From Vibrio sp. qd031 (GTDB taxonomy: Bacteria > Pseudomonadota > Gammaproteobacteria > Enterobacterales > Vibrionaceae), in contig NZ_JXQD01000025.1 of assembly GCF_002100145.1 (NCBI RefSeq), positions 716,166 to 780,165 of the forward strand: a DNA stretch of 64,000 nucleotides, written 5' to 3'. A program made the position numbers and the translations under genes. Position 1 is the stretch's first letter. Every line of letters starts with the position of its first letter. Positions 57,718 to 64,000 of this stretch are shown here, one piece after another. The notes beneath the pieces are model-generated. The model was not told the DNA's origin and did not search any database. It was given only the letters and a program-made list of their open reading frames with translations.

Positions 57718-58878
57718 TTAGTTTTCGGCTAAAAACACCAGTAGTGCGTCCATCGTTTCATCAAAATACGGGTTCCAACTGAGCCGTGCCCTTTGTGTTC
57801 TCTCGTCACCTAATCCATAAGCACCAAACCACACATTATTAGACAATTCACAAGACGTTACTGACATTTCAGGCTGCTGCTCAAAACAGAACCGGATTTC
57901 ACCGTCTTTGTTGTAAACCGTATTTTCTGGAGAGAAAAGTGGCGATAAATGACTGCCACTGAATATCTGCTTCTTTGGCAGAACCATGGAATACTGGGTT
58001 ATACGTGTATCGGCATAAGCTGTCTCACCAAACCAAAGCGCACGGCTATTGGGGTGAGTAAAGTTCATTTGAAACGCGTCGACAGCATATTGAGAATCAA
58101 TGGTTTCATCTGCCTCGCTTAAAATCATAAAGGTAGGTAGCGAGACCTGTTTATTTTCTATGTGAGTTTTAACCTGCTTAGTACTCTGATAATAGGTCGC
58201 AGCACCATGCATTGAAAACGACGAGTAACGGGTATGATTGGATTCTAACTCTTGATCTACCCAATCGCTAAACCACTTCGCATAGGGTGTGTATTTAGCC
58301 ATTGGATCGCGCGGATGATAAGCGGTAGAGACCAAAATCAACCCTTCAACTTCACCTGGATGAGACGCTGCATAATGGGTGACTAAGTTTGTTCCTGTCG
58401 AAAAACCACCAAGCCAAACTTTATCGACTTGATTTTGAAGCAGTTGAGTATGATGTTCGACGATTTCGTTCCAGTCTTCCAACTCAACCAGTTGAAGATC
58501 AGCAGGCTTGGAGCCATGACCTGGTAGCAATATAGCTCGCACTAGGTAGCCTTGTTCAGCCAGTACAGGGGCCATATCGACAAAGGAGTAGGGCGAGTCA
58601 GACAGACCATGTACAAGCAATATTCCTTCACCGTTAGGATTGCTAGGTACTATTTCGAACGGCATAACTGCATCGAGTTCTTTTTGCTGATTATCGCTGA
58701 CAAAATGTCGATGCTCGATTAGCCACTGCTCTGTTTCGGCTAGATACTGATCGAATGTCGCTTGTTTGTACGGAGCGATGTTGTCATTGGCTATATACAC
58801 AGGATCCGTTGTTTGAGAACAGCCAACAAGTAAAGTAGCGAGTGAAGCGGCAACGACTGTTGCTCGAAGGGTAGTCAT
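57718..58878 (-). CDS. Lipoprotein alpha/beta hydrolase (carboxylesterase-like)
   Basis: A 386-residue envelope lipoprotein; the lipobox LLVGC puts the acylated Cys at position 20. The hydrolase fold shows ILLVHGLSDSPYSF (oxyanion region) and the nucleophile elbow GFSTG near residue 154. The catalytic Asp candidate is in ILSEADETID and a His in FSGSHLSPLF. It resembles esterase/monoacylglycerol-lipase-like members, but the substrate is unknown. The ATG has AAAGGACT upstream. Confidence 0.85.
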   Translation of the reverse strand: MTTLRATVVAASLATLLVGCSQTTDPVYIANDNIAPYKQATFDQYLAETEQWLIEHRHFVSDNQQKELDAVMPFEIVPSNPNGEGILLVHGLSDSPYSFVDMAPVLAEQGYLVRAILLPGHGSKPADLQLVELEDWNEIVEHHTQLLQNQVDKVWLGGFSTGTNLVTHYAASHPGEVEGLILVSTAYHPRDPMAKYTPYAKWFSDWVDQELESNHTRYSSFSMHGAATYYQSTKQVKTHIENKQVSLPTFMILSEADETIDSQYAVDAFQMNFTHPNSRALWFGETAYADTRITQYSMVLPKKQIFSGSHLSPLFSPENTVYNKDGEIRFCFEQQPEMSVTSCELSNNVWFGAYGLGDERTQRARLSWNPYFDETMDALLVFLAEN

Positions 58879-58961
58879 TTAAAGAGTCCTTTCTAAATGA
58901 TAACGGCTTAAATAAGTGTAACTCATTCAAGCCGTTGCAGCATCAGAAGAAAGTCGTGTAA

Positions 58962-59507
58962 TTAAACGAATCGAGTTAATTGGTAGTCATCGTCTCTCTT
59001 GCTACGATATTCTTTATCTTCTAAGTGAGCAATCGGTGCACCTTGATTGCTGTTTTCCATCAAGCTTACCCAATATCTAACCCCACCAAGATTATCGGCG
59101 CTTAGGGTTGTTTGAGTTTCCAATTGCAGGTCGGAAATTGTCACAAGACCATCAGCACCACGTCGTTTTCCAAGCGTTAACTCAAGGTGTGAACCACTGT
59201 CATTTTTAAACACCAGCGCCTCTGGGGAATCTTTGTGGCCACCTAACGCGACAAACTGGCTAGGTTTTACCAGTCCACTTAAGCGACCATCCTTAAAACA
59301 CACCATAAGATTGCAGTAATAAACGTAGTAGCTCGCTACGTCTTGGTGAGAGCCCCCATCCAGTGGAAAGTTTTTATCCAAAAATGATTTCACAACATGT
59401 TGTTGGCAAGGTTTCGCTTTTTTAACTTCACGCAATTGCGGTGACATTGGGTTCTCTGACAACGAGTTGGGAGAGTGTTCGTCATGGATTCGATGGGTCA
59501 TAGTCAT
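58962..59507 (-). CDS. Stand-alone malate synthase G clasp-domain homologue (no catalytic barrel)
   Basis: A 181-residue soluble protein. From about residue 38, VKSFLDKNFPLDGGSHQDV, then FKDGRLSGLVKPSQFVALGG and LVFKNDSGSHLEL, line up with the GlcB region RRFLDESLPLENGSYQDV, KNGKETTLRTPAQFVGYRG and LLKNNGLHIEL. The end, VRYWVSLME and LEDKEYRSKRDDDYQL, fits the GlcB segment after CEDSVAAVDAED, which is missing here. It therefore corresponds to the alpha/beta domain that MSG inserts into its TIM barrel, without the barrel or active site. AGGAG precedes the ATG. It is divergent from an XRE regulator. Role unknown. Confidence 0.7.
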   Translation of the reverse strand: MTMTHRIHDEHSPNSLSENPMSPQLREVKKAKPCQQHVVKSFLDKNFPLDGGSHQDVASYYVYYCNLMVCFKDGRLSGLVKPSQFVALGGHKDSPEALVFKNDSGSHLELTLGKRRGADGLVTISDLQLETQTTLSADNLGGVRYWVSLMENSNQGAPIAHLEDKEYRSKRDDDYQLTRFV

Positions 59508-59570
59508 AGTGTGCTCCTGATGTTTTACTTTTTTGCTGCTTCATTTGTAGACTACCTGTTTTTTGTATAC

Positions 59571-59599
59571 AATTTCACAACAAAAATTTCACAATGTGA
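59571..59599. promoter_or_regulatory. Candidate operator: direct and inverted repeats in the divergent spacer
   Basis: AATTTCACAA occurs twice with a 14-base period (59571-59580, 59585-59594). The second copy also forms TTCAC-AAT-GTGAA. The spacer separates the MSG-like gene (-) and the XRE regulator (+), and the repeats lie just before the regulator's start, a typical place for autoregulation. Confidence 0.5.
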
Positions 59600-59610
59600 A
59601 TTTTACAAAA

Positions 59611-61107
59611 ATGAAAAGTAAAAACTCTCTAGCTAGACAGACACATTTCTTGGGAACCAAGGTTAGAAATTTGCGCAAGCGTAATAATTTAACCATGGAG
59701 GACCTGTCCACTCGATGCGTACGGATCAATCCAGACTATGCGCCTTCGGTGTCCTATTTATCTATGATTGAGCGGGGCAAACGAATTCCGAGCGCAGACA
59801 TGTTAGAGGTCATTGCGGATGTGTTTCAAAAACCGTTCGAATGGTTTCTAGATGATGAGCCGGAGGAGTCACACATTACGCCACATAAATCTGGCAAGGG
59901 TGGACTTGCAGGTATCGCGCTAGAGCCAAGTTTTCTTTTTACTCCCGATATTCTGCAAAATGCGATTCCAGAGCTGCTGTCGCAAGCAGGAATAGGAGGG
60001 AGGCAATTTGCTCAACTATTGATCAGAGCGCATCAGGAAAATAACCAAAATCATTTTCCAGACCTGGAGAAACGTGCGGAAGAAATTGGTGGGAAACGTT
60101 TACCGTTAAGTGTTGAAGACCTAATGGACATCGCGAAGCAGCTAGGTGTACGTATCCATTGGATTTCAGAAACACCACGCGCAATCCGTAACGAGTTAGG
60201 CATTGATGGGAAAGAGATCATCACCTCACACTTTGAGCCTCCTGGTCACATTTACCTCAATGATATGCTTAAGCAATTTCCTACACGACTTAAATATGAT
60301 CTTGCGGTCTATATTGGCCACTGTGTTTTGCACAACGAGCAGGGTGTAAAAACCAGTCTAAGAGTAGGGCACCATTCAAACTGGAACGACGCTCAAAACC
60401 AGAACCTGGATCTAAACGCTGCTGACATTTTAGACGCATGGCGAGATTTTGAGTCCAGCTTTTTCGCCGGTGCTTTGTTATGCCCAAAAGTTCCATTTCG
60501 ACAATTACTGGATAGAAACGGTTATGAAATAGCAAGCCACCAACTGGCACAAGTGTCGCCGTCCGTTGCAATGAGAAGGATGACCGTTGTGTCACCTTAT
60601 CCAAACTGGCATTACTTTGATGCTTATGGTCCAGGCAAACTAAAAGCGGTCTATCGTGGCAATGGTATTCCTTTACCTTGGGGGAATATGCGTCAGGTCG
60701 AAGACCCATGTCGGCACTGGGCAGTGTTTCGCATGCTATCGACACCAAGTAACGGTACTTCGGCACAAATCTCGGTGTTAGATGTCGCGGGGCAACCGCG
60801 AATTTATTGTTGTGAGTCGGTGTATATGCGAGATCCAGCCGGTAACAATAGGGTGTTATGTGCTGGTCTTGATTTAAATCCAGCGATCGCTGCACAAGGC
60901 ATTGATAGCATCGAAATGGCGCAACAGTTAAAAGAAGCCTGCGTATCTCACCACGGTGAGGTTGCTATTGCACCTTCCATAAAGACCGCATTAAGTAAAG
61001 TATCGAAAATCCTTAATGTAGGGTGGATAGAACGAGGCATTGAGAAACCCGCTCGCATTATCTGTTCAAGGGGAACAGTCTGTCCAAGAGAGCCAAAATG
61101 CTACTAA
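59611..61107 (+). CDS. XRE-family regulator, ScfR/RamB-like (DUF3612 type)
   Basis: A 498-residue transcription factor. The N-terminal XRE helix-turn-helix is LGTKVRNLRKRNNLTMEDLSTRC, then SVSYLSMIERGKRIPSADMLEVIADVFQ. The large ligand-type region carries a degenerate DUF955/IrrE-like part and a long C-terminal part ending in CSRGTVCPREPKCY. That cysteine cluster resembles the tail of short-chain acyl-CoA responsive regulators (ScfR, RamB, PrpC types). ATG 59611 (MKSKNSLARQTHFLG) fits family starts; an in-frame TTG at 59563 would place repeats inside the gene. It probably controls the divergent MSG-like gene and acetate/propionate metabolism; that is inference. Confidence 0.8.
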   Translation: MKSKNSLARQTHFLGTKVRNLRKRNNLTMEDLSTRCVRINPDYAPSVSYLSMIERGKRIPSADMLEVIADVFQKPFEWFLDDEPEESHITPHKSGKGGLAGIALEPSFLFTPDILQNAIPELLSQAGIGGRQFAQLLIRAHQENNQNHFPDLEKRAEEIGGKRLPLSVEDLMDIAKQLGVRIHWISETPRAIRNELGIDGKEIITSHFEPPGHIYLNDMLKQFPTRLKYDLAVYIGHCVLHNEQGVKTSLRVGHHSNWNDAQNQNLDLNAADILDAWRDFESSFFAGALLCPKVPFRQLLDRNGYEIASHQLAQVSPSVAMRRMTVVSPYPNWHYFDAYGPGKLKAVYRGNGIPLPWGNMRQVEDPCRHWAVFRMLSTPSNGTSAQISVLDVAGQPRIYCCESVYMRDPAGNNRVLCAGLDLNPAIAAQGIDSIEMAQQLKEACVSHHGEVAIAPSIKTALSKVSKILNVGWIERGIEKPARIICSRGTVCPREPKCY

Positions 61108-61168
61108 AGCAGTGGATTGATTGGTCATTCGTTGCACAGTTTTCACATGTAAGGGGTGGTTTGTTAGG

Positions 61169-61203
61169 TAACTGTTTGCGTAAGCGCAATTTTTAAGCAG
61201 TTA
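61169..61203 (+). repeat. Nested inverted repeat after the XRE gene
   Basis: Outer arms TAACTG / CAGTTA and inner arms TTGCG / CGCAA followed by TTTTT. It could be a weak terminator of the XRE gene. Confidence 0.4.
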
Positions 61204-61329
61204 GATCGACCGACTTCAAGGATTTAGTATTGCTTCAAAAAAAACGTAATCTAAAGGGGGTATAGTCATTAAACCGCACAAAAAGTATGACAATAGTGCG
61301 TTAATAAAAATACTAGGAGAGACCCTCAC

Positions 61330-62598
61330 ATGCCCCACAATAAATATTCGCACCACCCAAGCAATCGTTTGCTTAAGAACACCATTGCGTTGGTTCTTGC
61401 GGGTGGTAAAGGTACTCGCTTAAAAGGCCTTACTAAAGATGACGCTAAGCCCGCTGTTTCTTTTGCTGGAAAGTATAAAATAATTGATTTCGCACTTTCC
61501 AACTGCTATCACTCAGGCATACGCTCGGTAGGTGTTCTTACCCAGTTTATGGCCCACAACCTTATTTTACACCTTCAGCGTGGTTGGCAGTTCTCTTCCA
61601 ACGCTTTGGGTGACGGTGTACAGATTGTCCCTGCACAGCAGCGTACTGGCAACGACTGGTATCGTGGTACGGCAGATGCGGTCTACCAAAACTTAGATTT
61701 GATCCGTCAAATGGACGCTGACCGTATACTTATTCTTGGCGGTGACCACATCTACAAGATGGATTATTCGCGCATGCTTAACTTCCACTCTGAAACTAAT
61801 GCCGATGTCACTGTAGCGTGCATTAATAAACCCATCGAACAGGCAAGCGCATTTGGTGTAATGGCAATCGACGGTGAAGGTAATGTGGTAGAATTCCAAG
61901 AGAAACCGGCCAATCCTGCACCAAGTCCGACGGATCCAAGTAAATCTCTAGTTTCTATGGGGATCTACATCTTCAATAAAGAAGTATTGGAGCGTGAACT
62001 CGTCGAAGCGCTAAGAGATCCTGAGTATCAACATGACTTTGGCCATAACATCATCCCTGCAATTATTAAGCGTTTGAATGTACGTGGTTATGTGTTCAGT
62101 GCTCACGGGCATCCATGTGAAACAGCGTATTGGCGTGATGTAGGTGATCTAGACGAATACTACGCAGCCAACATGGACATCTTGTCACCTAAGCCTGAGT
62201 TGGACCTTTACGACCGTCAATGGCCAACATTGACCACACAATCACAGTTACCTGGTGCGAAGTTTGTCTTCAATGAACCAGAGCGTCGTGGAGCAGCGAC
62301 GGATTCGGTTCTCTCTGCAGGGACCATTGTGTCAGGTTCGACGGTTGATCACTCTTTACTTTCTACGTCGGTGTATGTAGATGAAGGCTCGGTTGTCCGT
62401 GATTCAATACTTTTACCTGAAGTTGTAGTGGGCCAAAACTGTAAACTAACCAAAGTGATTGTTGGTGAAGGGACTATACTGCCAGATGGTATTGTGATCG
62501 GTGATGACCTTGAACACGATGCGAAATATTTTGAAGTGACTGAGAAAGGTGTTGTGTTAGTGATGCCAAGTGATTTAGAAAACTACCAAGCTAAATAA
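61330..62598 (+). CDS. glgC: Glucose-1-phosphate adenylyltransferase
   Basis: A 422-residue enzyme making ADP-glucose for glycogen synthesis. The nucleotide loop is ALVLAGGKGTRLKGLTKDDAKPAVSFAGKYKIIDFALSN-type (positions about 22-55). Substrate motifs include WYRGTADAVYQN, LGGDHIYKMDY and AFGVMAIDGEG. EFQEKP, MGIYIF and a left-handed beta-helix C-terminus follow. No other glg gene is adjacent; vibrios often carry two glgC copies, so this may be the stand-alone copy. AGGAG precedes the ATG. A terminator follows. Confidence 0.96.
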   Translation: MPHNKYSHHPSNRLLKNTIALVLAGGKGTRLKGLTKDDAKPAVSFAGKYKIIDFALSNCYHSGIRSVGVLTQFMAHNLILHLQRGWQFSSNALGDGVQIVPAQQRTGNDWYRGTADAVYQNLDLIRQMDADRILILGGDHIYKMDYSRMLNFHSETNADVTVACINKPIEQASAFGVMAIDGEGNVVEFQEKPANPAPSPTDPSKSLVSMGIYIFNKEVLERELVEALRDPEYQHDFGHNIIPAIIKRLNVRGYVFSAHGHPCETAYWRDVGDLDEYYAANMDILSPKPELDLYDRQWPTLTTQSQLPGAKFVFNEPERRGAATDSVLSAGTIVSGSTVDHSLLSTSVYVDEGSVVRDSILLPEVVVGQNCKLTKVIVGEGTILPDGIVIGDDLEHDAKYFEVTEKGVVLVMPSDLENYQAK

Positions 62599-62622
62599 TC
62601 ATCACTTTCTAACCAAATCATA

Positions 62623-62657
62623 CAATTGGGAGCGAAATCGCTCTCAATTGTTTTTTT
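62623..62657 (+). terminator. Intrinsic terminator after glgC
   Basis: Stem CAATTGGGAGCGA / TCGCTCTCAATTG (one G-U) with a seven-T run. Confidence 0.87.
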
Positions 62658-62705
62658 GGGCTGTTACACTTTACTCGCCTAAAGTGACATAACAGCGGAC
62701 AGAGC

Positions 62706-63347
62706 ATGGTCGAAATTGCAATTCTATTTTTAGTACTGGTTGTTTTCTACCTTATTGTAAGGAGTAAAGTCCTAAAACGGTATGTAGCAGAAGAGTACCG
62801 CTATTCAGCCCGTAAACGCTTTTTTAGCGATGTAGAACACGCGCTCAATATCGCGTTACTCGAAGCAGTTCAAGACAAAGCTTTGGTTCAATCCAAAGTC
62901 GCGCTCTCTAGTATCGTTGTCCCGCAAGAATCCAGCAGTAAAAAGCGCGCGCGAGCCTATGCCAAAGCGTTGAAAGCGACCCTAGACTATGTAATTGTGG
63001 ATATTCAAAGTGGGCGAGTAGTCTGTACAATCGTTATTGACGATGGCAAAAAAATTAGCCCGCAGAAGGCTGATCGAGAAAAAGCCATTTTAGCGATCTG
63101 CCGCAGCGCCAACATTCCCGTTATTTCATTAAACCAACAACATGCGTATCGAGTCTCGGCCATCAGTCGAAAACTATCGCCCTATCTAAACTTAGAAACT
63201 GACACCAGCAGCGCTAAATTTTGTCAAAAATGTGGCAGCCCGTTAGTGATTCGAACCGCGACGCAAGGTGAGATGGTTGGACGCCGTTTTTGGGTATGCA
63301 GTCGTGCGCCAAACTGTAACTATATTGAGAACATTCTCGAGCACTAA
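62706..63347 (+). CDS. DUF2726 protein with topoisomerase-type C4 zinc finger
   Basis: A 213-residue protein with an N-terminal membrane helix (IAILFLVLVVFYLIV). A DUF2726 domain in the middle carries CTIVIDDGKKISPQKADREKAILAICRSANIPVI. This core is related to restriction-endonuclease-like folds. The C-terminal zinc finger is CQKCGSPLVIRTATQGEMVGRRFWVCSRAPNC, with four cysteines as in topoisomerase I tails. It may be a membrane-tethered nucleic-acid-binding protein; function unknown. Its stop overlaps the convergent partial gene by 3 bases. Confidence 0.8.
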   Translation: MVEIAILFLVLVVFYLIVRSKVLKRYVAEEYRYSARKRFFSDVEHALNIALLEAVQDKALVQSKVALSSIVVPQESSSKKRARAYAKALKATLDYVIVDIQSGRVVCTIVIDDGKKISPQKADREKAILAICRSANIPVISLNQQHAYRVSAISRKLSPYLNLETDTSSAKFCQKCGSPLVIRTATQGEMVGRRFWVCSRAPNCNYIENILEH

Positions 63348-64000
63348 AATCGCGTATCCAAAGTAACAAAAACGCTTTGTCGTTCGCCAAACGAAAATTC
63401 ACCAATCACGTTAAACGTTTTATTGAATGTGTATTGAAACCCCGCCACCGGCGACCAAGCCGTGGCCAAGCTTTGCTCGACGTTAAATCGGCCTTCTTCA
63501 TCGCGATTAACCAAATCAATCAAGCTCGCCAACTCACTAGGTAGATCTAAGTCTGAGATATTACCAGATAGACTCTGTTGAATATCCTGATACTGGGCTC
63601 CGACCCAAGCCCGAATTGGAGTGCCATGATTGGTAAAATCATAGCCAACACGTGGTGTCGCGACAAACGAATCTATACCACCGTCAATCACGGTTAGGTT
63701 AGTCTTGGTGAAGCTTGCATCTACGAGGGTAAACCAGTTTCCATGGCCACCCGCTAGGACAAAGCCACCACCATACATATTTCCATCTAGATCTAAACGA
63801 AAAGGAAGATCTTTCGCAACGGGTAGTCCTCCAAGTGTATTTATCTCTACGTCAATTGTTGTTTGAGAGTAGCCTTTGATTTTACCGCCAATGGCATAAA
63901 AGTTAAGGAAGGGAAACAGCCAAACATCCGCTCTTAATGTGAGTACATCGCTATTTTGGTAGCTATCTCGAGTCGCAATATTTATTGCATCACTCGGGAT
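63344..64000 (-). CDS. Outer-membrane beta-barrel protein, 5' truncated by window
   Basis: The frame is open from 64000 to the stop at 63344; the ATG at 63778 is internal, not the start. About 218 residues are visible. They show alternating aromatic/hydrophobic strands (VLTLRADVWLFPFLNFYAIGG, then NGIFxGGG-like and FVATPRVGYDF) and end TLDTRF, consistent with a BAM-inserted barrel. The family cannot be named from this fragment; it is 60 to 100 residues or more short at its N-terminus. Stop codons of the convergent genes overlap. Confidence 0.7.
   Translation of the reverse strand: MPSDAINIATRDSYQNSDVLTLRADVWLFPFLNFYAIGGKIKGYSQTTIDVEINTLGGLPVAKDLPFRLDLDGNMYGGGFVLAGGHGNWFTLVDASFTKTNLTVIDGGIDSFVATPRVGYDFTNHGTPIRAWVGAQYQDIQQSLSGNISDLDLPSELASLIDLVNRDEEGRFNVEQSLATAWSPVAGFQYTFNKTFNVIGEFSFGERQSVFVTLDTRF

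Noticed and set aside
63344..63778. A complete 144-residue gene starting at ATG 63778
   Set aside because: The frame stays open to the window end and reads as barrel strands upstream of this ATG, so it is an internal methionine of a truncated gene.

Overview
The window reads as a chromosomal segment of a marine gammaproteobacterium of the family Vibrionaceae, most likely a Vibrio. Evidence: the E. coli-like but Vibrio-flavoured blocks thrS-infC-rpmI-rplT, pheS-pheT-ihfA, trxB-cydD-cydC, ycjX-ycjF-tyrR, yohJ-yohK-cdd and maeA-DUF3392-sanA; a long eukaryote-like PurC; SulA with an E. coli-type LexA box; and many families I know mainly from vibrios and their relatives (DUF2947, DUF3334, DUF3392, DUF3581, an XRE regulator of the DUF3612 type). 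I see no rRNA, tRNA, CRISPR array, prophage or insertion sequence. Genes are tightly packed, mostly intact, and separated by clear intrinsic terminators. The window cuts a fumarase at the left end and an outer-membrane protein at the right end.

Layout. 1-7.5 kb: fumarase, ycjX-ycjF, tyrR, then rimJ-like, HD-hydrolase and DUF2947 genes. 7.6-14.3 kb, minus strand: a membrane-anchored MsrAB, and a three-gene operon (DUF2760, Hsp70-like A, Hsp70-like B) preceded by a near-consensus sigma-32 promoter. 14.4-22.4 kb: exonuclease, TerB-like, TauE/SafE exporter, MipA-type outer-membrane protein, HrpA helicase, small beta-barrel. 22.4-31.2 kb, minus: cydCD, trxB, sanA-DUF3392-maeA, purC. 31.2-33.8 kb: two SOS-box genes (sulA and a DUF2786 gene), a small CxxC protein, and a CheX-like DUF3334 protein. 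34-37.8 kb: YdiJ dehydrogenase and DUF3581. 37.8-41.3 kb: thrS with a leader that appears to mimic the tRNA-Thr anticodon arm twice, infC (AUU start), rpmI, rplT. 41.4-44.7 kb: GIN-domain lipoprotein, DUF1801, PQQ-type sugar dehydrogenase, DUF3080. 45-49.8 kb: pheST, ihfA, tpm. 49.8-56.1 kb, minus: purT, cdd, yohK/yohJ, sbcB, tcyP. 56.5-64 kb: astE, a lipoprotein esterase, a stand-alone malate-synthase-G clasp-domain protein divergent from an XRE regulator, glgC, a DUF2726 zinc-finger protein, and a partial outer-membrane protein.

The items most worth following up are the heat-shock-controlled Hsp70 pair with its membrane-tethered coiled-coil partner, the double anticodon-mimic thrS operator, the catalytic-barrel-less malate synthase G homologue beside its probable regulator, and the LexA-controlled DUF2786 gene. 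All functional calls come from reading motifs by eye; no database search was run.
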